A stretch of DNA of 54,271 bases from a virus. Where the stretch lies: positions 1 through 54,271 of the IMG/VR virus record IMGVR_UViG_3300021197_001370. One strand, written 5' to 3'. This document shows, piece by piece, positions 9,841 through 18,731 of this stretch. Numbering within the stretch: the stretch's first letter is position 1; every line of letters begins with the position of its first letter. Below the pieces are notes generated by a model that searched no databases, had not been told where the DNA came from, and saw only the letters and a program-made list of their open reading frames with translations. A program made the position numbers and the translations under genes.

Positions 9841-10758
9841 ATGGCAGTCGGCGACATTATCTCACAATCAAGGTACAACGAACTACAAGGAAAAATTTCA
9901 GCATTATTAGGAGTTGGGTCCGGTGATAAAGGATACAATAATACTGTATCGAGTAATCCAGTTGCTGAAGGTAATGAAGTATTAGTTTCTGATATGAATA
10001 ACTTGTTCACTGACTTTGAAAAGGTGTATGTACACATTAATAATACAGCACCGGTTACTATTAACACAGTTACTACTTCTGCAGAGATTGCAGATGCGTT
10101 GTTTAATGCATACGAAATATTAATAGTTGAACTTGAGGACGATAGATTTATTTTAAACGGTAACCAAGCTGACATAGAATCAGGCGGCGTTAATAGTGTA
10201 AGAAATGGTGCTACATCGCCATGGGGCGGAACATCTATGCCTCAGGCAGTTAATCATACTGTTAAAATATCATTTTCCTCAATCGCTGCTCGTAGATGTT
10301 TTTTTAACGCCGGCGGCGAAATTAGATTTGATTCATCGATTAATATCGATGATGTTCCAGCAGATACTAACTTGCAAAAAAATCAAGACTGGTATGATAT
10401 TATATTTAATGCTGGCCAGATAAAGTTTGGACGAACAGTAACTACCAATACAAAGCCATCTGGTACTTCCTATGCTATTGGCAATGAAGATTTAACAACC
10501 TCGTATCAAACTATATATAGAAAAACAGGTAGTATTGCAGGTGGATATTCAGACAACGAGTATTATATTCAAGCAAAAAAAGAATCAAACAATACAGATA
10601 TTACTTTTAATATTGTGTTTAATGATTTAGATACAGGCACCGGCGGCGCCGACGAATATGTAGCAGGAGTTCTTACTAGTTCGGTTTCGCATATACGAGC
10701 ATCAGGTTCGTATGTAAACTCGCCAGCTCCGTCTTACGCAAAAACAAGTGATTTATGA
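9841..10758 (+). CDS. Virion structural protein, paralogue of the next gene
   Basis: The protein has 305 residues with no enzymatic motif. Two conserved blocks, F-F-N-A-G-G-E-I-R-F (near residue 155) and a D-W-Y followed by N-A-G-Q-I-K-F-G-R (near residue 190), recur in the next protein and mark the two as paralogues. An AAGGAAAAG ribosome binding site precedes the ATG. The pair follows the fibre genes directly and has the Gly/Asn/Thr-rich composition of marine phage virion proteins. Which part of the particle it belongs to cannot be told from the sequence. Confidence 0.6.
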   Translation: MAVGDIISQSRYNELQGKISALLGVGSGDKGYNNTVSSNPVAEGNEVLVSDMNNLFTDFEKVYVHINNTAPVTINTVTTSAEIADALFNAYEILIVELEDDRFILNGNQADIESGGVNSVRNGATSPWGGTSMPQAVNHTVKISFSSIAARRCFFNAGGEIRFDSSINIDDVPADTNLQKNQDWYDIIFNAGQIKFGRTVTTNTKPSGTSYAIGNEDLTTSYQTIYRKTGSIAGGYSDNEYYIQAKKESNNTDITFNIVFNDLDTGTGGADEYVAGVLTSSVSHIRASGSYVNSPAPSYAKTSDL

Positions 10759-10787
10759 TTGACATACAATGTAAAGTGTGTTACATT
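10759..10787 (+). promoter_or_regulatory. Sigma70-type promoter
   Basis: TTGACA at 10759-10764 and TACATT at 10782-10787 are separated by exactly 17 bases. They lie in the 46-base gap before the ATG at 10805, and AAGGAA at 10794-10799 serves as the ribosome binding site. The -35 box matches consensus and the -10 box matches four of six positions. Confidence 0.65.
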
Positions 10788-10804
10788 ATAAAAAAGGAAT
10801 ATAG

Positions 10805-11914
10805 ATGCCACAGATAACAGCTATTAACTATAATAATATTAGAGAATCAATTGCTGGTCGTGTAGGCGATCAATCTGTCTGGACAGACTACGGATCTTTG
10901 ACAACACCGTTAACAAGTACAAGCGGTTATGGTAGAAATTTTAGTAGTAGTATAGTTGTCGGCGGCAATACTCCAGGAGTAAGTGACACAGTAACCGAAC
11001 AACAATATTTTGATTTGTGGTTAGATATACAATCTGCACATGTTCATCAAACTGGCGCATTAGCAACTGACATTGATCCTACTGATTTTGAACAAGGTGT
11101 TGATCAGATAGCTGAACAACACATCACTGACTTAACTACTACTGCAAATACTATTTTAGCATTTAATCATACATCGACAGATTTTCCAACTAGTAGTTTT
11201 GATGGTCCAAATCCTTTAGAAACATCAGGAGGAGCAAGTACATCTAGTTCTCGTGTTACAAGTTTTGGAGGATCCTCTGATGCAGTTAAAGTTATATCAC
11301 ACGAAGTTACAGTTAACTTTGGATCTCATCAAAACTTTTTGTATTTTTTAGCAGCAGGCGGCGAAATACGTTTTGCAGCAAATGCTACTGGCGGCACAAC
11401 AGCAACCCAATACACAAAAGATTGGGATTGGGCTCAAGTATTAAACGATGCTGGACAGATACGATTTGGTAGAGTAAATCAAAATACCTGGCGTTGTGAT
11501 TCTGTAACAGGTACAGGAACTGGATTTAGTAATGCAACTATTGCAACTGGCGCCCCAACTACAAAGATTTTTGAAAAACAAGGTGGCGGCAGAGCAGGCG
11601 GTAATCCGGGAGATGTACCTGTAGCACAGATTTATGACGATAACTTTTTTAGAATTTATGCAAGTACTAATACATCATTTAATACTGCAACACAGCTAAA
11701 GTTTAAAATAGAACTAGACGACGGCGATACAGGAACAGGCGGCCAAGCAGAACCGGGCGGCCCAGCTGGCCAGTTAGTAGACGAAAGTGTTACAGCAACA
11801 ATCAACAGCACAGTATACACTTATACTCCAAGCAGTGATTTTGTCTGGGATAGTACTACGTACAATGCTATTGCATTGCCTACACCAACTGGAACAAAAG
11901 ATTCCGATTTTTAA
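10805..11914 (+). CDS. Virion structural protein, paralogue of the previous gene
   Basis: The protein has 369 residues. It shares with its upstream neighbour an A-A-G-G-E-I-R-F block (near residue 185) and an N-D-A-G-Q-I-R-F-G-R block (near residue 217). The C-terminal third is Gly-rich, with G-D-T-G-T-G-G repeats also present in the neighbour. No catalytic residues are recognised. The gene has its own sigma70-type promoter, unlike the fibres upstream, which have late promoters. It is the last clearly virion-type gene before the accessory island. Confidence 0.6.
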   Translation: MPQITAINYNNIRESIAGRVGDQSVWTDYGSLTTPLTSTSGYGRNFSSSIVVGGNTPGVSDTVTEQQYFDLWLDIQSAHVHQTGALATDIDPTDFEQGVDQIAEQHITDLTTTANTILAFNHTSTDFPTSSFDGPNPLETSGGASTSSSRVTSFGGSSDAVKVISHEVTVNFGSHQNFLYFLAAGGEIRFAANATGGTTATQYTKDWDWAQVLNDAGQIRFGRVNQNTWRCDSVTGTGTGFSNATIATGAPTTKIFEKQGGGRAGGNPGDVPVAQIYDDNFFRIYASTNTSFNTATQLKFKIELDDGDTGTGGQAEPGGPAGQLVDESVTATINSTVYTYTPSSDFVWDSTTYNAIALPTPTGTKDSDF

Positions 11915-11915
11915 C

Positions 11916-11944
11916 TTGACAAACTAGTCTAATGGATATATACT
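11916..11944 (+). promoter_or_regulatory. Near-consensus sigma70 promoter
   Basis: TTGACA at 11916-11921, a 17-base spacer and TATACT at 11939-11944 lie between the last virion gene and the ATG at 11968. The transcript would start near 11951, just upstream of an AGGAG ribosome binding site at 11957-11961. It probably drives the plus-strand run 11968-16816. Confidence 0.75.
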
Positions 11945-11967
11945 ACTATTACAAGTAGGAGATATTT

Positions 11968-12315
11968 ATGGACGAACGCTTAGAAAAAGCATTAGATTTT
12001 AGCAACTATATGATTACATTAAATAATCAAAAAAGATTGCTAAAAGAACAGTACCACGAGAATCTTGTTTATTATTTTAATGGCGGCCAGTTTTCGGTAA
12101 CTAAAGATCTTATAAGTTTTTGTCAAAGTTTATTAGCACTACATCAGACTGAAACAATTTTAGTTGATGATAGTAGTATACCCATTGAAATAGAAGCATT
12201 ACAAGATTTTGCTAATGAACTTGTAAATGTGTATTGGCAATCAACAAACAAATACTTAACAGAATACAACAAGTTAAAAACAAATAGAACAGTTGAAAGT
12301 ATTATGGATCTATGA
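11968..12315 (+). CDS. Small alpha-helical protein of unknown function
   Basis: The protein has 115 residues, is charged and probably almost entirely helical, with no signal peptide, membrane segment or recognised motif. A strong promoter and an AGGAG site precede it. Its TGA stop overlaps the ATG of the next gene (ATGA), so it is co-translated with the two glycosyltransferase-like genes. It could be a small virion or regulatory protein; neither is supported directly. Confidence 0.55.
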   Translation: MDERLEKALDFSNYMITLNNQKRLLKEQYHENLVYYFNGGQFSVTKDLISFCQSLLALHQTETILVDDSSIPIEIEALQDFANELVNVYWQSTNKYLTEYNKLKTNRTVESIMDL

Positions 12316-13151
12316 CAAAAGGTGTACTGTTATTTGCAAGTAATAATAAATCGATTGATTATGTAAAGCAAGCTATTTTCCTTGCTAAACGCATAAGCAA
12401 GTATATGGACTTGCCCACTTCGATTGTTACAGATACAGATATTGAATCTATGTATCCAAATGATGTTGATGTATTTGATTATATTATTCATTCCAATGAT
12501 ATGAACAAAAATAGTACTAATAAAAGATATGCTGATGGCGATTTTAGTGATAAAACATTAAAGTTTAATAATAAAAACAGAGCATCGGCATATGATTTAA
12601 CTCCTTATGATTCTACTATTGTAATGGATACTGATTATATTATTAGCAATGATTTATTAAATAATTGCTTTGTACAGCAAAAGAATCTTTTGCTATACAA
12701 AGATGCTACACATATTGGTATGCATACAATAGTACCTGAGTTTGAAAAAGTAAGTGATACTAGTATTGATTTTTATTGGGCTACTGTTTTCTTTTTTAGA
12801 AAAACAGAAGAAAATAAAATATTCTTTAACTTAATCAAACATATTGAAGAAAACTATATACATTATCGTAATATGTATCAGTTTAAAACAAGTGTATATA
12901 GAAACGATTTTGCTTTTAGTATTGCAGTACATATTATGAATGGATATCAAAAAGGAAACTTTGTTGGAAGTTTGCCAGGTACCAAGTTTTATGCAACAGA
13001 TAAAGATGTAGCTGTTGATATCAAAGACGATGAAATAAAAATATTAGTACAAAAAAATAAAAGACTTGGAGAATATACTGGTGTAAATCTCAAAGGCAGT
13101 AACTGTCATGTGATGAACAAGTTTAGTTTGGAGAGAATTATTGACCAATAA
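12312..13151 (+). CDS. GT-A glycosyltransferase-like protein
   Basis: The protein has 279 residues. The N-terminus carries a beta-strand and helix pattern like that of nucleotide-sugar binding folds, and a D-T-D motif lies at residues 106-108 after a hydrophobic strand. This is the position of the metal-binding DxD motif in GT-A enzymes such as family 8. The next protein has the same layout, so the two are distant paralogues. The role is inferred to be sugar transfer to a glycan, DNA base or protein in the infected cell. No acceptor can be named. The D-T-D motif and strand order are seen; the family is a judgement. Confidence 0.55.
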   Translation: MTKGVLLFASNNKSIDYVKQAIFLAKRISKYMDLPTSIVTDTDIESMYPNDVDVFDYIIHSNDMNKNSTNKRYADGDFSDKTLKFNNKNRASAYDLTPYDSTIVMDTDYIISNDLLNNCFVQQKNLLLYKDATHIGMHTIVPEFEKVSDTSIDFYWATVFFFRKTEENKIFFNLIKHIEENYIHYRNMYQFKTSVYRNDFAFSIAVHIMNGYQKGNFVGSLPGTKFYATDKDVAVDIKDDEIKILVQKNKRLGEYTGVNLKGSNCHVMNKFSLERIIDQ

Positions 13152-13983
13152 CTTTACAATGTTGGCACAAAATAGTGATTTTGATTATGTTAGACAAGCA
13201 TGTTTAGCAGCAATGAGTATTCATGCTACAAACAAAGATGTTAGTATTTGTCTTATTACCAATGAAAGTGTGCCTACAAAATACAAACATTTGTTTGATC
13301 ATATTGTAGAAATACCGTGGGGAGATCACGCCAAAGACGAAGATTGGAAAATCAGTAATCGTTGGAAAATATATCATGCTATTCCTTATAATGAAACTGT
13401 GGTAATAGACACAGATATGTTAATACTTGAAGATATTAGCAGTTGGTTTGATTTTTTAAGAAACTATGATTTATTTTATACTAGTAATGTTTATACATAT
13501 CGCGGAGAACTAGTAGATGACAACTATTACCGCAAGGCATTCAAAACACACAATCTTCCAAACTTGTATAGTGGGTTCCATTGGTTTAAGAAATCAGATT
13601 TAGCACACGAGTTTTATACTTGGCTTGAAATGATAACAAATAACTGGCAACAGTTTTATAAATCCGCAGGCAACGGCAAAAAGTTTGCATTGCGGCCAAG
13701 CATGGATGTTAGTGCAGCAGTTGCTTGTAAAACAATGGACATTGAACATTTGATTACAAATAGCAAAGTTAAAAATCCTACGTTTACACATATGAAACCA
13801 AAGATACAAGGTTGGGATGTTAACTTTGCATATCGTTGGCAAGATAGAGTTGGAGTTTATTTTGATAGCGACATGAGGCTAAAAATAGGAAATCATCAAC
13901 AGTCGGGTATTTTTCATTATACTGAAAAAGATTTCTTAAATATTAATCTAATGAAAAAATACGAAAAGTGTTTGGGAATATAA
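13141..13983 (+). CDS. GT-A glycosyltransferase-like protein
   Basis: The protein has 280 residues with D-T-D at residues 90-92 after the strand V-V-I-D, and N-S-D-F-D-Y-V near the start that mirrors its upstream paralogue. A TTG at 13141 is taken as start because GGAGAG lies five bases before it; an ATG at 13159 is the alternative. A W-W-rich C-terminal half with H-M-K-P near residue 220 may provide the second metal-binding histidine usual in such folds. The gene overlaps the previous one by 11 bases. A glycosyltransferase role is likely but the substrate is unknown. Confidence 0.55.
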   Translation: MTNNFTMLAQNSDFDYVRQACLAAMSIHATNKDVSICLITNESVPTKYKHLFDHIVEIPWGDHAKDEDWKISNRWKIYHAIPYNETVVIDTDMLILEDISSWFDFLRNYDLFYTSNVYTYRGELVDDNYYRKAFKTHNLPNLYSGFHWFKKSDLAHEFYTWLEMITNNWQQFYKSAGNGKKFALRPSMDVSAAVACKTMDIEHLITNSKVKNPTFTHMKPKIQGWDVNFAYRWQDRVGVYFDSDMRLKIGNHQQSGIFHYTEKDFLNINLMKKYEKCLGI

Positions 13984-13984
13984 T

Positions 13985-14527
13985 ATGAAAAGATTTGTAT
14001 GTTTTGATGATGATGGAAACATCTATAAGATATCAAAAGAATCTGATGATAGATTCGAGTTTATTGAATGCAATTTTGAAGACGTTAAAAAGTTTATTGA
14101 AGGGCATTGGAGTTTATTAGACTATAAAGTTGAATATGATTTTATTGATAAAACTTATCATATTAAAAATCAAACACAAGTTGATGAAGATAAACTAATG
14201 TGGAGTTTTTTATATCAAATCCCTGCAACTATTCCAAACAACCCGCAGATAATCCTTTCAAAAGATAATACAAAAAATGTCTGGAGAATATCAGCAGACT
14301 CTGATTTTTTATTAGATCTCAAAGACAAAAACGTTAACGTAAATCTTTCAAACTATTATTTTAGTATAACCAAAAAAGATGACCCTAATGTACTATACAG
14401 ATTGATAAGATTTGCTGATTCCAACGAAGTTGCATTTGAAAATGATTTTGAGTTTGACAATGAGGAAGTTTCCGTATATACTATGCGTAGGTTCGATACA
14501 TATCATTATGAGGAAATAAATGGCTAA
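13985..14527 (+). CDS. Unknown protein in glycosyltransferase operon
   Basis: The protein has 180 residues, is acidic and rich in Asp, Glu, Lys and Phe, with no signal peptide, transmembrane segment or known motif. It starts two bases after the preceding stop codon and its own end overlaps the next gene by eight bases. It is therefore translated in step with the surrounding glycosyltransferase-like genes. No function can be assigned. Confidence 0.5.
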   Translation: MKRFVCFDDDGNIYKISKESDDRFEFIECNFEDVKKFIEGHWSLLDYKVEYDFIDKTYHIKNQTQVDEDKLMWSFLYQIPATIPNNPQIILSKDNTKNVWRISADSDFLLDLKDKNVNVNLSNYYFSITKKDDPNVLYRLIRFADSNEVAFENDFEFDNEEVSVYTMRRFDTYHYEEING

Positions 14528-15443
14528 TACTTTTAGAGTTATAGATTGTGACATTATATATCTAAGCTACGACGAGCCAAATGCAGAACAAAACTATGCA
14601 GATTTGTGTAAGAAAGTTCCATGGGCTGAACGTGTACACGGTGTCAAAGGCAGTGACAGCGCACACAAAGCAGCCGCTAACAAATCAACTACTGATAGGT
14701 TTATTACAATAGACGGCGATAATATTATTGATGAAAAGTTTTTGTCTCAAACAATGGACTTTGATGAAAACACTGACTTGACTAATAAAGTTATTAGTTG
14801 GACTGCACTTAACACTATTAATAATCTTACATACGGAAACGGCGGCATCAAGTGCTGGCCTAAACAACATGTATTAAACATGCGTACACACGAAAATGCG
14901 CCAGATGATAACCCACATGCACAAGTAGATTTCTGTTGGGATACACAGTACATACAAATGAATGGTACATACAGTACTATTATGAATAATGCTACACCTC
15001 ATCAGGCATGGCGTGCTGGATTTAGAGAAGGTGTTAAAATGGCACTTGATCAAGGCATGCGTGTTAGTGTAGAGGACTTCTATAAAAATCATTGGAAGAA
15101 CTTGCATCGGTTGTATATCTGGCTGATGGTAGGCGCAGATGTAGAAAACGGACGTTGGGCAATATACGGCGCACGGGAAGGCTTGTACAAAACAATGTGT
15201 ACAGATTGGGACTTTGTAAATGTACGTGATTTTGAGTGGCTTAATGAGTATTGGGATACTAAAGACATGGATGAAGATCAAATGGAAATAGAAACTGTTG
15301 GGCTTGGATATTCATTAATAGATGAACTCGAGTTGCCCATTGCTGCCGAACCACTTGATGGAAATCAAAGTCTATTCTTTAAAACAGTATATCAAAATCC
15401 AGCACGAGATAACAGCAAACAATTCTTAGATAGAGAGCAATAA
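14520..15443 (+). CDS. Glycosyltransferase-like protein (DGD type)
   Basis: The protein has 307 residues. The N-terminal strand I-I-Y-L-S-Y-D-E-P-N is followed by R-V-H-G-V-K-G near residue 39 and a D-G-D motif at residues 65-67, which suits metal and nucleotide-sugar binding in a GT-A fold. G-N-G-G-I-K follows near residue 107, and a helical C-terminal half contains A-W-R-A-G-F-R-E. The complete C-terminal domain of the 548-residue protein at 20212 is a clear paralogue with the same motifs. The two copies flank the minus-strand cassette at 16796-20133. The gene ends in TAATG, sharing one base with the radical SAM gene that follows. Confidence 0.55.
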   Translation: MANTFRVIDCDIIYLSYDEPNAEQNYADLCKKVPWAERVHGVKGSDSAHKAAANKSTTDRFITIDGDNIIDEKFLSQTMDFDENTDLTNKVISWTALNTINNLTYGNGGIKCWPKQHVLNMRTHENAPDDNPHAQVDFCWDTQYIQMNGTYSTIMNNATPHQAWRAGFREGVKMALDQGMRVSVEDFYKNHWKNLHRLYIWLMVGADVENGRWAIYGAREGLYKTMCTDWDFVNVRDFEWLNEYWDTKDMDEDQMEIETVGLGYSLIDELELPIAAEPLDGNQSLFFKTVYQNPARDNSKQFLDREQ

Positions 15444-16816
15444 TGGAACGCAGCGAAAGCGAAGAAATCAAGCGTATCGATAAGATTACGCAGGAAATAT
15501 CTCCTACGTTTTGTTTTGCAAAATGGTATCATGCAAACATCTATTTTCAGACAGGCGAAACACATAGTTGTTATCATCCTGCTCCTCATAAGATCGACGC
15601 AGCGCCACTTCTAACTAATCCAAGTGCTATTCATAATACAGTACAGAAAAAAGCAGAACGTGCTGCTATGATGAAAGGCGAGCAACCTAGTGGATGCAAC
15701 TATTGCTGGAAGATTGAAGCAATGGGCAAAGATTATGTTAGCGATAGAAAACAACGCAACCAAACTATCTTCTTTAAAGAACGCTTGAAAGCTGTCAAAG
15801 AAGGTGGCGCAGAGTTTGATGTTAATCCAGAATATTTGGAAGTTAGCTTTGGTAATGAGTGCAACTTCCGTTGCGGTTATTGTCATCCAAAGGCTAGTAG
15901 TCGTTACCACCAAGAAATCAAGCAACACGGGCCTTACACAAACGTAAAAAATCACAGATGTGATATTGACTGGTTTGAAATCTTTGAAGAACAAAGCAAT
16001 CCGTATTTAGATGCATTTTGGAAATGGTGGCCCGAGCTTAGTAAAGAACTGCATATCCTACGTATCACAGGCGGTGAGCCTACAATACAACAAAGCACAT
16101 ACAAACTGTTTGATATGTTGGATGCAGACCCTAAGCCAGAACTAGAACTAAACTGCAACAGCAACTTGGGCGGGAAGCCCAAGCAGTTGGAAAAGTTTAC
16201 AAACCGTGTGAATGACTTGTTGACAAACAACAAGATTAGACGTTTTAAAATGTTTACAAGTATTGACACTTGGGGCAAACGTGCAGAGTATATCCGTGAT
16301 GGGCTAGACATTGAAGTGTTCGAACGCAACTTGGATTACTTTATGCGCAACTGTGAAGCACCAATGGTTATTATGATTACATTTAATATTTTCAGTGTCA
16401 CTACATTCCGTACATTGCTTGAAAAGATTCTTGAATGGCGTAAAAAATATAATGATGTAGAAACACACAGATGGCAACGACTAGGGTTTGATACTCCGCA
16501 TCTCAAAGAACCGTTACAGTATGATATTAATATCTTGCCTAAAAACTACATGAGTTACATGCACGATCATTTGCAGTTTATAAAAGAAAATACAGATGAC
16601 AATCGTAAAGATGCATTTAGTACTATTGAATATGAAAAGTTTCGTCGTGTAGTTGATTATATGGAGTCTACAGAATACCCATTAGATAAAGTTATTCAAG
16701 GACGCAGAGATTTCCACAACTTTTTTGAAGAGCAAGGACGTAGACGTAATGTCGATCACGAACAAGTGTTTCCAGAAATGACAGACTTTTTTGATCTATG
16801 TAAGAAATATATCTAA
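15443..16816 (+). CDS. Radical SAM protein with N-terminal twitch-like cysteines
   Basis: The protein has 457 residues. The radical SAM signature Cx3Cx2C is at residues 140, 144 and 147 (CNFRCGYC), and the G-G-E-P SAM-binding motif is near residue 208. Before the barrel are four cysteines at 24, 43, 85 and 88. They resemble a twitch/SPASM auxiliary iron-sulphur domain placed at the N-terminus instead of the usual C-terminus. The C-terminus ends with a V-F-P-E-M motif shared with the related enzymes at 24820 and 27053. The gene is visibly less AT-rich than its neighbours. It converges on and overlaps the minus-strand gene ending at 16796 by 21 bases. The substrate is unknown; peptide or sugar modification is typical of twitch enzymes. 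Confidence 0.85.
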   Translation: MERSESEEIKRIDKITQEISPTFCFAKWYHANIYFQTGETHSCYHPAPHKIDAAPLLTNPSAIHNTVQKKAERAAMMKGEQPSGCNYCWKIEAMGKDYVSDRKQRNQTIFFKERLKAVKEGGAEFDVNPEYLEVSFGNECNFRCGYCHPKASSRYHQEIKQHGPYTNVKNHRCDIDWFEIFEEQSNPYLDAFWKWWPELSKELHILRITGGEPTIQQSTYKLFDMLDADPKPELELNCNSNLGGKPKQLEKFTNRVNDLLTNNKIRRFKMFTSIDTWGKRAEYIRDGLDIEVFERNLDYFMRNCEAPMVIMITFNIFSVTTFRTLLEKILEWRKKYNDVETHRWQRLGFDTPHLKEPLQYDINILPKNYMSYMHDHLQFIKENTDDNRKDAFSTIEYEKFRRVVDYMESTEYPLDKVIQGRRDFHNFFEEQGRRRNVDHEQVFPEMTDFFDLCKKYI

Positions 16817-17392
16817 GGCTTCTTTGGTCTCAGGCCAAATGTTTTCATTAAGTTTCTTCAAATAAAACTCTACATCAACACGCCAGAATGTTTGAAAAGA
16901 TCCTTTGTATTCTAGTTCGATTGGATCTTTTAAATATCCTTGATCGTGCATAATTTTAGACCAAATTCGGTGTACTTTACTTTGACTTCCTACTTCATTG
17001 GTGTTAGTACTAATATATTGCGGCTTGTCCAGCCCTACAGCGTACATACAAACAGGTGTAAGCATTTGGCTAGTCCAGTGGTTCATAGGGGAGTGTCGGT
17101 AGTTGTGTACACTGTGTGCCCTTGTGCCGCCTATGTAGTCATTGATTATACAAGTCCTGGCGCTGATACGATATGCGTTTTTGCCTAATATTCCAAGTTC
17201 TTTTAAACTGTGACATACACTTGTACCAACAACTCTGTCATTCCAGTACAATAAAAACATTTGGGTATCGTTGTATTTTTCAATATAATCAAGCAGCATT
17301 TCTTTGCTGCTATTATTATAGAATCCTTTAGCTTCTGCATCTTTGTAAAACTGTGTAAGATCTTGGTTGCTATATTTCTCTAGTTTATACAA
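16796..17392 (-). CDS. GNAT-like acyltransferase
   Basis: The protein has 198 residues. A central strand F-L-L-Y-W-N-D-R-V-V-G-T-S is the shape of the beta-strand 2-3 hairpin in GNAT N-acyltransferases. The R/Q-x-x-G-x-G/A loop that would bind acyl-CoA is not clear, so the assignment is tentative. The start is a TTG with AAGGA nine bases before it. The first eight bases overlap the end of the adenylating-enzyme gene, which implies coupled expression. A partner that accepts an activated acyl group from that enzyme would make sense, but this is inference. Its end overlaps the convergent radical SAM gene by 21 bases. Confidence 0.45.
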   Translation of the reverse strand: MYKLEKYSNQDLTQFYKDAEAKGFYNNSSKEMLLDYIEKYNDTQMFLLYWNDRVVGTSVCHSLKELGILGKNAYRISARTCIINDYIGGTRAHSVHNYRHSPMNHWTSQMLTPVCMYAVGLDKPQYISTNTNEVGSQSKVHRIWSKIMHDQGYLKDPIELEYKGSFQTFWRVDVEFYLKKLNENIWPETKEALDIFLT

Positions 17393-18446
17393 ACTTTTGT
17401 GTCCTTATAATCTTTTTTAGATTATCGTCTATCTCGATATTATTTACTGCTCGTAGTCTAAATCGTGGAATGTATTTGTGATTATCATTAAATGTTTTTA
17501 TATCTTCTATATCGCCGGTATAGTATAATATACAATGATTTCCTACTTGTTGACACAGTGCAAGTTCTGCTCCTGCTGCAACCGCAGCTTTTTCTACTTG
17601 TTCAGGATATACTCTAACAGTATTTTGTTTGAACATGTTGTGTTTACGTCCGTATAATGTAAACCGATTTCTGTCGCCATCTACGCAATCTCCACTAATC
17701 CATATATTGGGTTGACTACTCCATTTACAAGCAATCTGTCCATTTACAATATCTAATTCTGCTCCAGGAACAATGCTGTCTATTGTATATGTATTTTCTT
17801 CTTCACTGTACAATACAATAGGTGGCACTTCGGTACTACCATATACGTTGTATACTTTGTCTGGATTGTGTTCACGTAGTTCGTCTAACATTCCGGTTGG
17901 TGTAAAATCACTGCCTGTAATAACAGTTTGCAAACTACTATAATCCAATGTTTTCCATTTGTCGTGTTTGTGTAATGTTTTCCAAACATTGGGTAATAGT
18001 AGTGTATGAGTTGGCCGTATTTCGTGTACACGATTTACATAGTCAATGCCTTTGAATGTTTCGATGTATAGTTCGCAATCTAGTTTTAATGCAAGATACA
18101 CACTTAGCACACTGAACGCAATACCACGCGGCGAATAGTAACTTAATATTTTACTATTTTTATCTAGCCCTAATGTTTTAATATTTGCATCTACAACTTG
18201 TTCTATAGTTTCTTTAGTATGCCCAATGTGCTGTGGAAACCCAGTAGTGCCACTAGTGCTGAGATTAACAAACTTGTCGCCTCTATGACCATAGCTATAC
18301 CCACTTTGTGAATACCAGTTGTGCAAAAGTTTTAGTACATTTTGTTCCCAGTCAGGTTTATCACTATAGCAATCTACAGGACTACTTAACGTATAGTCAC
18401 TGATCCACTGTTGAGATATTTGTTCACCATCTATGAATATCTTCAT
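17385..18446 (-). CDS. ANL-superfamily adenylating enzyme (AMP-binding)
   Basis: The protein has 353 residues, shorter than the 450-550 of most family members. Core motifs appear in order: S-T-S-G-T-T-G at 63-69 (phosphate loop), Y-G-S-T-E at 202-206 (adenine and Mg binding), S-G-D at 251-253 (ribose) and Y-G-R at 265-267 (hinge). A C-terminal lysine at 344 or 345 may be the adenylation lysine. The short size and single domain resemble compact MenE-like acyl-CoA ligases. It should activate a carboxylate with ATP, then form a thioester or pass the acyl group on. AGAGGA precedes the ATG, and the gene abuts the small membrane protein upstream. Neither a carrier protein nor the substrate is visible. 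Confidence 0.85.
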   Translation of the reverse strand: MKIFIDGEQISQQWISDYTLSSPVDCYSDKPDWEQNVLKLLHNWYSQSGYSYGHRGDKFVNLSTSGTTGFPQHIGHTKETIEQVVDANIKTLGLDKNSKILSYYSPRGIAFSVLSVYLALKLDCELYIETFKGIDYVNRVHEIRPTHTLLLPNVWKTLHKHDKWKTLDYSSLQTVITGSDFTPTGMLDELREHNPDKVYNVYGSTEVPPIVLYSEEENTYTIDSIVPGAELDIVNGQIACKWSSQPNIWISGDCVDGDRNRFTLYGRKHNMFKQNTVRVYPEQVEKAAVAAGAELALCQQVGNHCILYYTGDIEDIKTFNDNHKYIPRFRLRAVNNIEIDDNLKKIIRTQKFV

Positions 18447-18665
18447 TTATTCCTCTTTTATACAAGCAGGAAAGTTTTTTTCAGTACCGTCGGTTATTTT
18501 CTTAGCAAGTTTGTAAGGTGTAAATCCAAACATAAATGGAAAAAATGCATGTAGGATACCCATTACAAAAACACCAAGTCCTAGAAAACTATAACATATT
18601 GCAATAAAACAATGAGTAAAATAGTTGGCGTTTGCTTTTTTCAAGTGATTCCATTCAAACAACAT
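18447..18665 (-). CDS. DUF6356-like small membrane protein
   Basis: The protein has 72 residues. N-terminal W-N-H-L-K-K-A-N precedes Y-F-T-H, then a hydrophobic segment at about residues 21-46 that ends in H-A-F-F-P-F-M-F. This matches the small DUF6356 family common in Alphaproteobacteria, which has a single conserved H-A-x-x-P-F membrane helix and no known function. A phage copy in front of an adenylating enzyme may sit in the host inner membrane as an anchor or lipid-related partner. AAAGGAG before the ATG and a near-consensus promoter at 18731 suggest strong expression. Confidence 0.65.
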   Translation of the reverse strand: MLFEWNHLKKANANYFTHCFIAICYSFLGLGVFVMGILHAFFPFMFGFTPYKLAKKITDGTEKNFPACIKEE

Positions 18666-18702
18666 ATTTTAAACTCCTTTAAAGAAACTTTATTATGATG
18701 TT

Positions 18703-18731
18703 AGTATAGCATATTTTTTAGTGTAAGTCAA
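18703..18731 (-). promoter_or_regulatory. Near-consensus sigma70 promoter
   Basis: On the minus strand, TTGACT (18731-18726) and TATACT (18708-18703) are 17 bases apart. The -35 box lies inside the end of the fibre gene. The transcript would start near 18696, giving a leader of about 30 bases with AAAGGAG before the ATG at 18665. It drives the three-gene run DUF6356-like, adenylating enzyme, GNAT-like. Confidence 0.75.
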
